64,000 bases of DNA from JAWKTV01 sp041398905. GTDB lineage: Bacteria; Planctomycetota; Planctomycetia; Planctomycetales; Planctomycetaceae. The translations under genes and the position numbers were made by a program. The notes under the pieces were generated by a model that searched no databases, was not told the DNA's origin, and was given only the letters and a program-made list of their open reading frames with translations. This document shows, one piece after another, positions 40,518 through 49,746 of this stretch (positions within the stretch are counted from its first letter, which is position 1; the number at the start of each line of letters is the position of its first letter). The stretch is taken from NCBI GenBank assembly GCA_041398905.1, contig JAWKTV010000004.1, positions 322,729 through 386,728 of the forward strand. The letters are read 5' to 3'.

Positions 40518-41036
40518 TCAGCCCAAGCGAAGCTCACCGAGCTGACCCGCGACTGGTGGAGTGCCAGCGGGCATCGCATCGCTTCGCAGGCTCGCGATCT
40601 GGCCAACCAACGCGTCGATCTCGATCCCCGCGTACCGGCCGGATGTCGACCTCCGACGGCTGACCGACGACAGCAGCTCGACTGCGCGGTTCCTGTGCCG
40701 CGTCACCCCTTCGGCGCGTCCCTCGTAATGCTTCACGCCGGCGGCGGCGTAGCGAATCAGTCCCTTGAGAAAATCGGCTGTCTCGCCAGCGCGGCCCGCC
40801 GCGTGCCACAGCCCCTCCCAGACCTCGTGGGCTTCCCAGTAGAACCCCGCGTTGAACAGGTCGACTCCCCACAGGTAGTCGGGACTGTCCGCCCAATCCG
40901 TGGGCGAGAGCGGCTGCGGGGTGTCTCTGGCGACGTCGTGCCAATGCCCGGCCGGGTCGCGAATGGGATGCGGCGCTCGACCGGGTACGTAAGTGTAAGG
41001 GGGGAAGAAGCGATCCGGTGAATATCGCGGTAGCAT
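40518..41036 (-). CDS. DUF309 family protein
   Basis: 172 aa. The diagnostic DUF309 motif FNAGFYWEAHEVWEGLW is present, followed by a helix FLKGLIRYAAAGVKHYEGR. Members are small all-helical proteins of unknown function. The start at 41036 (MLPRYSPDRFFPPY) is supported by GAGAGAAAC upstream; an earlier ATG at 41132 would add a Cys-rich leader. The N-terminal PPYTYVPGRAPHPIRDPAGH is typical of the planctomycete subfamily. Confidence 0.85.
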   Translation of the reverse strand: MLPRYSPDRFFPPYTYVPGRAPHPIRDPAGHWHDVARDTPQPLSPTDWADSPDYLWGVDLFNAGFYWEAHEVWEGLWHAAGRAGETADFLKGLIRYAAAGVKHYEGRAEGVTRHRNRAVELLSSVSRRRSTSGRYAGIEIDALVGQIASLRSDAMPAGTPPVAGQLGELRLG

Positions 41037-41144
41037 GTTTCTCTCTTGCGTCAGTGTGCATCCGCACGCCGGCAAACTCGGATCGACCGGTAACCAGGCT
41101 GCGTTCAAGACGGTCGGCAGAAACAGAGCCATTCACGCTCCTTG

Positions 41145-42660
41145 TCAGCCCTCACGGCCGCAGCACTTCTTGAACTTGCGGCCCGATCCGCAATGGCACG
41201 GATCATTGGGACGCCGGGGTTGGCGGCGGTTCGAGGACGCGGCGGTGGTATTGTCGGCGGGGCCGACTCGTCGCGGCAAGGTCGGTGCGTGGCCCGAGCG
41301 GGTGTTCGGCGGCGGCGCGGTGCGGTTCCCCCGCAGCAAAGTCATCACGTTCGCCGCCGCTCGCCCTGCCTGGATCTCCGCCACCATCAGCCGCATCGCC
41401 GGGTCAATATGACGGAAGAACGCCTGGTAGCCAGCACACAGGTAATTCAGACCGGGTTCGCCCGTTGGCGTCTGGATGAAGCGGTTTTTGGGGCACTCGC
41501 CATTGCAGACGAAGCGGACGTCACACTCCCGGCAGTATCCGGGCAAGGTCGACTCTTTGCTTCGCCAAACGCCCGCTGACGCTCGGAGTTTCCGAGTTCG
41601 AGCAACGGCGTCTGGTGAATGTTGCCGAGACAATAGGCGGGTTCGACGAAGTGGTCGCAACTGTACAGGTCCCCGTTGTGCTCAATCGCGAGTGCCCGTC
41701 CGCACTGCTTGCGAAAGATGCAGAGGCTGGGCTCCTGTCCCAGCCAGGCCCCTGCGCCTGGTCGAACGTCTGCACAAACACACGCCCCACATCCCGCCGG
41801 CTCCATTCGTTGAATACCTCGATCAGGAACCGCCTGCGCGGGCCGCACTGTGCGGGAGGAGACGAGTTCATCGCAGGCTTGCTCGTTGGTGTGCTCGGAT
41901 GCGTGCCGTTCCGTTGAGGGTTCCTTCGCTGGCAGAGCCGGTGCCGAGGTTCGATCGCTGCCGCCGATGTCGAGCTGCACCAATGGCTCACTCATGCCAG
42001 CCGACGCCGCGGCGCTCAACGATCGGTATGAACTGGAAGTACTTGACTCCGTTGTCTCGAAGGTAGGTGTAGACGCGTCGGCCGTGATCGCCATTGTGGC
42101 GATTGACCACCACGAGGGCGTTGAACTCCACGCCGGCGGCTCGCAGCAGTTTCAGTCCGCCGCAAGACATCGCTAAAGGATCCGCGACCGTGCTTGTCGT
42201 AGCGATAGCGGTCGTGCAGCTCGGCCGGGCCGTCGATCGACAGGCCGATCAGAAACCGATGACTCGCGAAGAAGTCGCTCCAGGCGTCATCGAGCAGCGT
42301 GCCGTTGGTCTGCAGCGCGTTGACCAGCCTGACGCCCGCAGGAGCGTACCGCCGCTGCAGTTCGACGACCCGCTCGAAAAACGGGAGACCGAGCAGCGTG
42401 GGCTCGCCACCCTGCCAGGCGAAGTGAATCTCTGGTGTCCCGTCCGGCTGGGCCGCGATCAACTGCTGGATGTAACGCTCCAGAGTATCGCCCGACATTC
42501 GCCACGACTTCGCGCCGGGGTACAGGTCTTCCTTGTGCAGGTAATAGCAGTACTCGCAGTCGAGGTTGCAGATCGGCCCAATCGGCTTGGCCATCACGTG
42601 CAGCCCCTGCCTGGTGAAGGGCGGGGAGGTCGCAGCGGTTAGCGGTCGCGTCACTGGCAT
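41145..42660 (-). CDS. anaerobic-type sulfatase-maturating radical SAM enzyme with C-terminal SEC-C motif (multiple frameshifts)
   Basis: Radical SAM/SPASM enzyme that converts the active-site Cys or Ser of sulfatases to formylglycine. Seen: MAKPIGPICNLDCEYCYY with the CxxxCxxC cluster, FAWQGGEPTLLG, ALQTNGTLLDDAW and LSIDGPAELHD. SPASM/auxiliary-cluster segments follow: CGRALAIEHNGDLYSCDHFV and GYCRECDVRFVCNGECPK. The C-terminus ends PNDPCHCGSGRKFKKCCG, a SEC-C zinc motif. At least four indels occur (near 42170, 42000, 41830 and 41590), and homologous sequence continues in alternating frames across each. The sulfatase at 44997 is a plausible substrate. Start 42660, with MAKPIGP at about 42594 as alternative. 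Confidence 0.88.
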
Positions 42661-42691
42661 GACGAGTCAACTTTGAACAGGCAACCGACTG

Positions 42692-42710
42692 CCGGCCTGC
42701 GCCAGGCCGG
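42692..42710 (-). terminator. hairpin between ligA and the sulfatase maturase gene
   Basis: A perfect 8-bp GC-rich stem CCGGCCTG/CAGGCCGG with a 3-base loop starts 15 bases after the ligA stop on the minus strand. There is no T tract; it may still limit read-through into the maturase gene. Confidence 0.4.
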
Positions 42711-42725
42711 GGCGATCCTTCGATT

Positions 42726-44756
42726 TCAAGTGTCCATCTCCGCGATCCTCGCGACAAACTGTTCCTCAGTCCAGATCGGCAAGGCCAGTTCCCGTGCCTT
42801 GTCGAGCTTGCTGCCGGCATCGGCTCCCGCGACGACAGCGGACGTCTTCTTCGAGACGCTCCCCGACGCCTTGCCGCCCAGGCGGTGGATCAACTCCTTG
42901 ATCTCGTCGCGAGTGAATTGCGTCAGCGTTCCCGTCACGACGATCGTCATGCCGGCCAGCGGCAGCGGTGCGTCCGTTGACGGCTCGGCCAGTTCCTTCG
43001 CCTCACCAAAGTTGAGCCCGCACTCCTTCAGTTCCGCCACGATCTGCCGACCTGTTTCGGACTGGAAGAAGTCAGCCACCGACTGGGCGATCACCGGTCC
43101 GATGCCGTCGATGGCGGCGAGCGTCTCCTGCGGCTGCGCGGCGATCTGCTCGATTGACCCGAACCGGTCCGCGAGCAGCCGGGCATTGCTGACCCCCACA
43201 TGATTGATGTTGAGGGCCGTCAGCAGTCGCCAGACCGGCCGCGACCGCGTGGCGTCGATTCCTGCGAGCAGTTTGTCGACGGACTTCTCGCCCATCCGCT
43301 CGAGTTGCAGCAGTCCCGACCGGCGATCCCGTAACCGGTACAGATCGGCGAACGACCGGACGAGACCGGCATCGACAAGCTGTTCGATCAGCTTGACCCC
43401 CAAGCCTTCGACGTCCATCGCGGCACGCGAGGCATAGAACCGCAGGCTCTCCCGCAAGCGAGCCGGGCAGGCGGGGTTGATGCAGCGGACATACACCCCC
43501 CCTTCGTCCTGTCGCACGTCGCCGTTACAAACCGGGCAACGCTCGGGGAAGCGGAACGGCCGCTCGGCACCGGTGCGGCGCTGCAGCTCCACCCGCAGCA
43601 CATGCGGAATGATTTTGCCCGCCTTTTCGACGACGACCCAGTCGCCGATCATCACGCCCAGCCGCTGCAGTTCCTCGCGGTTGTGCAGCGATGCCCGGGC
43701 GACGGTGGTGCCCGCGATCTCGACCGGCTCCAGATGCGCGACCGGCGTCAGCGCCCCGGTCTTGCCGACCTGGATGCCGATGTTCTCGATCCGCGTGACG
43801 GCCTCGTACTTCTCCCACTTATAGGCGATGAGCCAGCGGGGGGACTTGGACGTGTTGCCCAGTTGCTGCCGCTGCTCGAAGGAGTTGACCTTGATGACAA
43901 GTCCGTCGACCTCGACGTCGAGTTCGTGCAGGTTGTCCATCAGCACCTGACAGCGGACGATGGTCGCTTCGATGCCGGTCGCGGCGTGGACATGCGGCGT
44001 CGTGGGAATGCCGTAGTGCCGCAGGGCGTTGAGGTAATCGATGTGCGTCGTCAGGTTGCCTCCCGCGCAGGCGCCGATGCCGTGAGCGAGGAACCGCACC
44101 TTCCGCGCCCGGCAAAGCTGCGGGTCCAGCAGCTTGAGCGCCCCGGCGGTGGTGTTGCGGGGGTTGGCGAAAGGGTCTTCGCCCCGCTGCTCGCGCTCGG
44201 CTCGCAGCCGGGCGAAGTCGGTATTGGCGATGTACGCCTCGCCGCGGACCTCCAGCAATTGCGGAATTCCCTCGCCAGCCAATGTGAGAGGCACGCCCCC
44301 CACCGTGCGGGCATTATGAGTGATGTCGTCGCCGCGCTGGCCATCGCCGCGCGTCACGGCCTGAGTCAGCCGGCCCTGTTCGTAGACCAGCGCCACCGCG
44401 ACGCCATCGATCTTGTACTCGCCGGTGTACTCGACTTCGTCCCGGTCCAGCAGTTTGCGAACGCGGGCATCGAACTCCCGCAATGCGGCCTCTTCGTAGA
44501 CGTTGTCGATCGAGAGCATCGGCAGACGATGCTCGACCGTCTGGAAGCCATCGATCGGCGCACCGCCGACCTTGTGCGACGGGCTGTCGGGGTGATCGAG
44601 TTCCGGGTGCTCCCGTTCCAATTCCAGTAGCCGGGCCATCAACCGGTCGTAGTCCCGATCGGGAATCTCGGTCCGGGCCTCGACGTAGTACAGCCGGTTG
44701 TGCCGTTCGATCTCACGGCGCAGCAGTTCGATTTCGTGAGCAGGATTCGGCGACAT
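42726..44756 (-). CDS. ligA: NAD-dependent DNA ligase
   Basis: 676-aa LigA sealing nicks in replication and repair, intact. Seen: N-terminal Ia domain (HNRLYYVEARTEIPDRDYD), adenylation lysine in GEYKIDGVAVALVYE (KxDG), EVRGEAYI, DGLVIKVN, OB-fold region VGKTGALTPVAHLEPV, a four-Cys zinc finger (CPVCNGDV ... CINPACPARL), helix-hairpin-helix repeats (NARLLADRFGSIEQIAA, IDGIGPVIAQSV) and C-terminal BRCT (GMTIVVTGTLTQFTRDEI). Length is typical. Confidence 0.98.
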   Translation of the reverse strand: MSPNPAHEIELLRREIERHNRLYYVEARTEIPDRDYDRLMARLLELEREHPELDHPDSPSHKVGGAPIDGFQTVEHRLPMLSIDNVYEEAALREFDARVRKLLDRDEVEYTGEYKIDGVAVALVYEQGRLTQAVTRGDGQRGDDITHNARTVGGVPLTLAGEGIPQLLEVRGEAYIANTDFARLRAEREQRGEDPFANPRNTTAGALKLLDPQLCRARKVRFLAHGIGACAGGNLTTHIDYLNALRHYGIPTTPHVHAATGIEATIVRCQVLMDNLHELDVEVDGLVIKVNSFEQRQQLGNTSKSPRWLIAYKWEKYEAVTRIENIGIQVGKTGALTPVAHLEPVEIAGTTVARASLHNREELQRLGVMIGDWVVVEKAGKIIPHVLRVELQRRTGAERPFRFPERCPVCNGDVRQDEGGVYVRCINPACPARLRESLRFYASRAAMDVEGLGVKLIEQLVDAGLVRSFADLYRLRDRRSGLLQLERMGEKSVDKLLAGIDATRSRPVWRLLTALNINHVGVSNARLLADRFGSIEQIAAQPQETLAAIDGIGPVIAQSVADFFQSETGRQIVAELKECGLNFGEAKELAEPSTDAPLPLAGMTIVVTGTLTQFTRDEIKELIHRLGGKASGSVSKKTSAVVAGADAGSKLDKARELALPIWTEEQFVARIAEMDT

Positions 44757-44996
44757 GTTGGCGAAGCGAGGGATGACGAATGGCGTTGGGGCCGGTTGTC
44801 GCGGCCAAGATCTGCTGGCGACCCGAGGTGCGACAGGCAGGCCCGCCTGAACGAACTTGCAGCGTCCGGGCCTTCCGCGCGGGTTTGACCCGTCAGCGAC
44901 GGCGGCGGATACTCAGCGGCGCTCCCGAGCGGCATTGGCAGTCACTGGATTGGCCTCACTTCACCCCTGCCGCAACCTTTCAAGCACAGCCTTCCG

Positions 44997-46586
44997 ATGC
45001 AGCAGATAACTTCGAACTCGATGCCCGGACGGCCCACGCTGACGGCGAACAACAGCCGACCTGAGTTGGCGGGATTCGCGGGGCCCGACCGACCCGTCTG
45101 GCGGAGTGGGCTGCTGATGTTGGTGCTTGTGTTGCTGTTCAGCCGCGTTGTCACTGCGGCGGAGATCGTCGATCGGCCGAACATCATCCTGATCTTCGCC
45201 GACGATCTCGGCTGGAAGGATGTTGGCTATCAGGGGACCGATTTCTACGAAACGCCGCGGATCGATCGGCTGGCCAGCGAAGGGATGGTCTTCACCAACG
45301 GCTACGCGGCGGCGGGCAACTGCGCACCGAGCCGCGCCTGCCTGCTGTCCGGCAGTTACACGCCGCGGCACCATGTCTACGCGGTCGGCAGCACCGACCG
45401 CGGACGGAAGGAACTGCAACGGCTGGTGCCAATCCCCAACCGGGGCGGCTTACCGCAGAATCTTGTGACCGTCGCGGACGCCCTGCGGGCCGCCGGCTAC
45501 GCCACCGGACACTTTGGCAAATGGCACCTGGGTGGCAGGGAGGGCGCACGTCCCACCGAGCAGGGCTTCGACGAAAGCTTTGACTCGTTCGGCGAGGGGG
45601 AGGTCGCTGAAGGCAGCGAAGGCAACAAGGCCGGCCCGCCGGCCGATCCCAAAGGGGTGTACACGCTCACCAACCGGGCGATCGAGTTCATCGAGCGTCA
45701 TCGTGATCGACCATTCTTCTGCTACCTGGCCCATCACGCGATTCACACCCCCTTGCAGGGGCGGCCGGAAACACTCGCCCGCTTCACGGCGAAGCCCGCG
45801 GGCGAACAGCACTCCAAACCGCTCTACGCCGCCTGTACCTACGACCTCGACGACAGCGTCGGCCGGCTCCTCGACAGGCTCGACGAACTTGACCTCGGCC
45901 AGAACACGTTCATCGTGTTCACCAGCGACAATGGCGGCACGCAAGCGTCGTCGCAGGAGCCGCTCCGGGGCAACAAGGGCTGCTACTACGAAGGGGGCAT
46001 CCGCGAGCCGTTTATTGTTCGCTGGCCCGGCCAGGTCGTCGCCGGCAGCCGCTGCGACACCCCGGTCATCAACGTCGATCTATTCCCCACGTTCCTCGAT
46101 CTCGCGGGGGTCTCCGACGAACGACGTCAGGAAATCATGCGGGACCAGCCGCTTGATGGCGAAAGCCTGCGTCCGCTGTTCATGCAGTCGGGCGAACTCC
46201 GTCGGCCGGCGATCTTCTGGCACTTCCCCGGGTACCTGGACGCGCCGGTCATCCGAGGTCGCGATCCCGACTTTCGCACCAGGCCGGTCAGTGTCATTCG
46301 GCAAGGGGACTGGAAGCTGCACCTGTATCTCGAAGAGTGGCAACTCGACGGCGGACGCGAACAGTTGCCAACCAACAACGCCGTCGAGCTGTACAACATG
46401 CGCGACGACATCGGCGAGCACCACAATCTCGCGGCCGAGCGTCCCGAGCGGCGAGACGAGCTGCTCAACAACCTGCTCGAATGGCACGCCGCCGTGGATG
46501 CCCAGCTCCCCAGCAACACGAATCCGCGATACGCCCCGGACCGCAGGCCCAAGGGGAAAGGCAAGCGGAAGCAGGGAGACAATTGA
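44997..46586 (+). CDS. exported type I sulfatase (arylsulfatase A-like)
   Basis: 529 aa. A hydrophobic leader (LLMLVLVLLFSRVVTA) indicates export. The metal site begins NIILIFADDLGWKDVG. The formylglycine motif is CAPSRACLLSGSYT (C-x-P-S-R), a Cys-type sulfatase modifiable by FGE or anSME. GHFGKWHLG carries the conserved Lys/His, and FTSDNGG completes the Ca site. A basic tail (RRPKGKGKRKQ) ends the protein. It probably hydrolyses sulfated polysaccharides, typical of marine planctomycetes; the substrate cannot be named. ATG 44997 is used; ATG 45021 is possible. The maturase gene lies 2.3 kb away. Confidence 0.95.
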   Translation: MQQITSNSMPGRPTLTANNSRPELAGFAGPDRPVWRSGLLMLVLVLLFSRVVTAAEIVDRPNIILIFADDLGWKDVGYQGTDFYETPRIDRLASEGMVFTNGYAAAGNCAPSRACLLSGSYTPRHHVYAVGSTDRGRKELQRLVPIPNRGGLPQNLVTVADALRAAGYATGHFGKWHLGGREGARPTEQGFDESFDSFGEGEVAEGSEGNKAGPPADPKGVYTLTNRAIEFIERHRDRPFFCYLAHHAIHTPLQGRPETLARFTAKPAGEQHSKPLYAACTYDLDDSVGRLLDRLDELDLGQNTFIVFTSDNGGTQASSQEPLRGNKGCYYEGGIREPFIVRWPGQVVAGSRCDTPVINVDLFPTFLDLAGVSDERRQEIMRDQPLDGESLRPLFMQSGELRRPAIFWHFPGYLDAPVIRGRDPDFRTRPVSVIRQGDWKLHLYLEEWQLDGGREQLPTNNAVELYNMRDDIGEHHNLAAERPERRDELLNNLLEWHAAVDAQLPSNTNPRYAPDRRPKGKGKRKQGDN

Positions 46587-46683
46587 GCGGCCGCAGCAGT
46601 GCCGAAAAGGTGGGCTGCGGCTTGAGTGCCGTGCGGGTTCAGATGCGGCTGGCGGATTGGCGGCGGCTGTCTACGATGACGGC

Positions 46684-47128
46684 ATGAACACCGAACGCCC
46701 TCTTGATGCTGACGCCGAATCGTCGACCGGAAAGCCGCATCCGCCTGGGTGGGCTTGGTGGTCGCTGGTGGCGGCGGGGGTGTACAACCTGGTGTGGGGG
46801 ACGGCCGTGGTGTTGGCGCCGCACCTGTGGTTTGACCTCACCGGCGCGCCGCGGATGGCTTACCCCGAGATCTGGCAGTGCGTCGGGATGATCGTGGGGG
46901 TGTATGGGCTGGGCTACCTGATCGCGGCGAGTGATCCGGTGACGCACTGGCCGATCGTGCTGGTGGGGCTGCTGGGGAAAGTGTTCGGGCCGATCGGGTT
47001 CGCGATCGCGGTCACGAAGGGGTGTTCCCACCGTTGTTCGGCTGACGCTGCTCACCAACGATCTCATCTGGTGGGTTCCGTTCACGCTGATACTGGTCGG
47101 CGGGGCGAAGTGGCGGGCGCATCCCCGT
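46684..47128 (+). CDS. small membrane protein (two close frameshifts)
   Basis: About 145 aa with four predicted hydrophobic segments. Recognisable segments are WSLVAAGVYNLVWGTAVVLAP, WQCVGMIVGVYGLGYLIAA, WPIVLVGLLGKVFGPIGFA and, after the frame breaks, LTNDLIWWVPFTLILVGG. Bases are missing in the G run near 47020 and again near 47044, giving an apparent stop. Corrected, the frame runs on without a stop into the SRPBCC gene at 47129. Either a natural fusion or another lost base explains this. The family is seen in planctomycetes but has no known function. Confidence 0.7.
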
Positions 47129-47617
47129 GTGGTGTCGCCGCTGTTGAAGTTCGTCAGACGAGTTCACATCGATGCGCCGCCGGACGAGGTGTTCGCCTTT
47201 CACGAGCATCCGGATGCCCTGCGGCAGCTCATCCCGCCGTGGGAGAACATGCGGCCGGTCGAGTCGGATGGTTCGCTGACCGTGGGGAGTCGGGTGGTGC
47301 TGGCCGGGCGGGTACTGAAGTTCGTTCCAGTCCGCTGGGTGGCAGTGCATACGGAGTACGACCCGCCGCGGCTATTCGCGGACCGGCAGGAATCGGGGCC
47401 GTTCGCGTACTGGTATCATCGACATCGGGTCGAGGCGGATGGCGGCGGTGCGCTGCTGATCGACGAGGTGGACTACGAGTTGCCTTTGGGGGGGATGGGC
47501 CGGTGGTTTGGTGACTGGCTGGTGCGGCGGCAGTTGGAAGCGATGTTCGCCTATCGCCACGAGACGACGAAACGAGTGGTTGAAGCGGGACGGATGGAGC
47601 GAGCCGGGCAGCCATGA
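47129..47617 (+). CDS. SRPBCC (START-like) ligand-binding domain protein
   Basis: About 150-160 aa of the cyclase/dehydrase-like SRPBCC fold. Seen: FVRRVHIDAPPDEVFAFHEHPDAL, ENMRPVESDGSLTVGSRVVLAG, FAYWYHRHRVEADGGGALLIDEVDYELPLG, and a C-terminal helix LVRRQLEAMFAYRHETTKRVVE. The start is unclear: GTG 47129 opens the frame, but it could be the second half of a fusion with the membrane segment upstream. Its stop overlaps the next ATG (ATGA), indicating translational coupling. Ligand unknown, probably hydrophobic. Confidence 0.82.
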   Translation: MVSPLLKFVRRVHIDAPPDEVFAFHEHPDALRQLIPPWENMRPVESDGSLTVGSRVVLAGRVLKFVPVRWVAVHTEYDPPRLFADRQESGPFAYWYHRHRVEADGGGALLIDEVDYELPLGGMGRWFGDWLVRRQLEAMFAYRHETTKRVVEAGRMERAGQP

Positions 47618-48063
47618 TGGACGACGTGATGCGGTGGCTGCTGGTGTCGCAGGCGGTATCGACTTTGTTGATGGTCGGCCTGATCTGGTTCGTGCAGGTG
47701 GTGCATTACCCGCTGTTCGACGCCGTTGGCCGAGACCGATTCGCAGACTACGAACGTCGACACACGCTGCGCACGACGTGGGTCGTCGGTCCGCCGATGT
47801 TGATTGAGGCGGTCAGCGCGACGCTGCTGTGCTGGTTAAAGCCGGCTGGTCTATCGGACTGGTCGGTTTGGGCCGGCCTGGCGATGCTGGCGCTGATCTG
47901 GCTGTCGACCGCAGTGGTGCAGGTGCCCTGTCACTCGAGACTGGAACGGGGATTTGACGAGGTGGCGTACCGTCGTCTGGTGCGGACGAACTGGCTGCGT
48001 ACCGTGTTGTGGTCCGCGCGGGGTGGGCTGGCGTCGTGGATGTTGGTGACGGGCCTCGATTGA
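47614..48063 (+). CDS. unknown four-helix membrane protein, 149 aa
   Basis: Hydrophobic segments at about residues 8-28, 58-75, 83-105 and 130-147. Helix 1 leads into VQVVHYPLFDAVGRDRFADYERRH, and helix 3 is followed by VVQVPCHSRLERGFDE. This pattern with the H-x-P-x-F and P-C-H motifs resembles DUF1772-like small membrane proteins, but I cannot assign it firmly. The start overlaps the SRPBCC stop by 4 bases (ATGA). Confidence 0.75.
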   Translation: MMDDVMRWLLVSQAVSTLLMVGLIWFVQVVHYPLFDAVGRDRFADYERRHTLRTTWVVGPPMLIEAVSATLLCWLKPAGLSDWSVWAGLAMLALIWLSTAVVQVPCHSRLERGFDEVAYRRLVRTNWLRTVLWSARGGLASWMLVTGLD

Positions 48064-48134
48064 GGAGCCAACTTGGCGAATATGCTGCGGTGAGTCGGAG
48101 CGGGAAAACTTCGGCGTGGCAGAAGGAGGGGGAG

Positions 48135-48632
48135 ATGAGAGCGAACTATCTGGGAGTGGGGCTGCCGGCGTTTGTGGGGTCGATTGGGCTGCTGCGCCGG
48201 ATGGTTGACGAAGAGGAGGAGTGGCTGGCTGAATGGGATGAGTTCACGTCGGTCTACCGGTTTCCGCTGGCGCGGCGGATCGAGGGGACGAGCTACCGCA
48301 GTTGCCTCGAGCCGGCGGTGGCGGAGTCGTTCGGGCTGGATTCGCGGCGGGACTTCATTGTGTCCGGGCTGCCGAAGGCGCATTACCAGGCGCCGGTCGA
48401 GTGGGCAGTCGACGCACCGCCGCAGTGGGTGCTGGTCGAGTTCTTTCCGGTTGAGCTATATGGCCGGAGCGCGGTGGACAAGCTGGCGAGGGCGCGTACG
48501 CTGCGGTGGCTGTCCGGTGCGGAGCTGGTGGCGGGGAGTACGGCCGACGGGGCCGCGTTAGATCCGTATCAGTGCGAGCTGATTCGCCGGGCCGACGTGG
48601 TGGCCGCCCGGCACCGTGAGGCGGGCAAGTAG
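48135..48632 (+). CDS. unknown soluble protein, 165 aa
   Basis: Not recognised. The strong Shine-Dalgarno GGAGGGGGAG immediately upstream fixes ATG 48135. The sequence is mixed alpha/beta with an acidic N-terminal helix (RRMVDEEEEWLAEWDEFTSV), aromatic beta-type segments (QWVLVEFFPVELYG) and a C-terminal helix (ARTLRWLSGAELVAG). There is no signal peptide or membrane helix. It is 72 bases after the upstream membrane gene and closed by the terminator at 48666. Confidence 0.65.
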   Translation: MRANYLGVGLPAFVGSIGLLRRMVDEEEEWLAEWDEFTSVYRFPLARRIEGTSYRSCLEPAVAESFGLDSRRDFIVSGLPKAHYQAPVEWAVDAPPQWVLVEFFPVELYGRSAVDKLARARTLRWLSGAELVAGSTADGAALDPYQCELIRRADVVAARHREAGK

Positions 48633-48665
48633 TCGCTGCGAGGAGTCGAGTGAGAGCGCAAACGA

Positions 48666-48698
48666 ACGGACCCGGTCGCAGTGATCGACCGGGTCCGT
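48666..48698. terminator. bidirectional terminator hairpin between convergent genes
   Basis: A perfect 13-bp stem ACGGACCCGGTCG/CGACCGGGTCCGT with a 7-base loop lies between the rightward 48135 gene and the leftward EF-hand gene. T-richness is low on both sides, but the symmetric position between convergent stops argues for a shared terminator. Confidence 0.75.
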
Positions 48699-48725
48699 GA
48701 AACGATTCGCAGGTTGTCGAGTGGA

Positions 48726-49004
48726 TTACTCGGCCTTCTTCTTGGGCTGGGCCTTGAACTCTTCGAGGGTCAGCTTGCCGTCCTTGTCCTTGTCCTTCCG
48801 CTCGAACATGGGCTTGGCCTTGGCTTCTTCCCGCTTGCCTTTGAACTCTTCAAAGGTCAGCTTGCCGTCGCTGTCCTTATCGAGCTTCTTGAACTGGGCC
48901 TCGGGATCGGGCTTCTTCTTCGGCTCGTCTGCGGCCGACGCCGGGCTGGCGATGGCGACGGACAGCACGGACAACGCGAGCACACCAGTCATCCACTTCT
49001 TCAT
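48726..49004 (-). CDS. small exported EF-hand protein
   Basis: 92 aa. Signal peptide MKKWMTGVLALSVLSVAIA...ASA, then a lysine-rich mature part with two EF-hand loops, DKDSDGKLTFEE and DKDKDGKLTLEE. Each has Asp at positions 1, 3 and 5, Gly at 6 and Glu at 12, so Ca binding is expected. Start at 49004. Such periplasmic or extracellular EF-hand proteins are common in planctomycetes; the role is unknown. Confidence 0.88.
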   Translation of the reverse strand: MKKWMTGVLALSVLSVAIASPASAADEPKKKPDPEAQFKKLDKDSDGKLTFEEFKGKREEAKAKPMFERKDKDKDGKLTLEEFKAQPKKKAE

Positions 49005-49202
49005 CGACGGGTCTCCGACGAAAATCGCATTGATGCCACCGCCGGACCATTGCCGACTGCCGAGGCATCCAAGACTGCTTATTCTGTCAGTGGCCGGGGG
49101 GGAAGCAAGCCTGCGCCGAACGGATTTCCCGGTGCCTGCAATCTTGAACTGGCGCGAAACCAAAGCGCGCGACCGGTGTTGGCGACTGGCCGTGGTCGCT
49201 GG

Positions 49203-49559
49203 TCAGGGCTTCTCTTCGATCCCGCAGGCGCAGACCATCGCGCCGCAACCGGGACAACCCTGACCGTACTTATCCTGCACGGCCTGCTCGAGATCGATGC
49301 CGGCGACGTTGGCGATCGTTGCCAGCCAGGCGAGTACGTCCGCGAATTCGGCGGCGAGGGCCGGCTTGTCGTCGCCACGCAGCGTGGCCGCCAGCTCGCC
49401 GACCTCTTCCATCAACCACATAAACGTGCCGTCGATGCCGCGGGCCTCGTCCTTACGGCTGTACATTCGGTCAATCAATGCCTGCAGGTCGCGAAGACTC
49501 AGCGGGGGTGTGTCATCCATCGGGTCGGCTGCGGGGAGTGTTGAGGTTGATGGGGGCAT
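49203..49559 (-). CDS. MazG-like nucleotide pyrophosphohydrolase with C-terminal Cys motif
   Basis: 118 aa. All-alpha NTP pyrophosphohydrolase core: FMWLMEEVGELAATLRG (E-E-x2-E metal site) and LAAEFADVLAWLATIANVAG (E-x2-D metal site). The C-terminus adds CPGCGAMVCACG, a possible zinc knuckle not found in minimal MazG. It probably hydrolyses aberrant (d)NTPs in the cytoplasm. Start 49559; ATG 49520 (MDDTPPLSL) is an alternative. Confidence 0.85.
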   Translation of the reverse strand: MPPSTSTLPAADPMDDTPPLSLRDLQALIDRMYSRKDEARGIDGTFMWLMEEVGELAATLRGDDKPALAAEFADVLAWLATIANVAGIDLEQAVQDKYGQGCPGCGAMVCACGIEEKP

Positions 49560-49746
49560 GAGGTGGCGACCGGTTTCACAGTGACTCGGACGCGATTGTG
49601 TGACCGGGCGCGGTGGCTTTGTACTGCGGCGAGCGCTGACACGGGAACGACCCGGACGCCTGGTGACCCGTTCCTGTAACGGGAGCGGGTCACCATGGCG
49701 ATCGGGTCGCGCATGTGCATCGGCGAAGCCGCGGCGATGCGGTCGA

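Noticed and set aside
41145..42660. Several separate small genes in place of one maturase
   Set aside because: The segments in three frames join into one collinear radical SAM/SPASM protein.
45514..46660. Long plus-strand frame overlapping the sulfatase
   Set aside because: Ser/Arg-rich shadow frame of the sulfatase gene; only its far end from 46684 is real.
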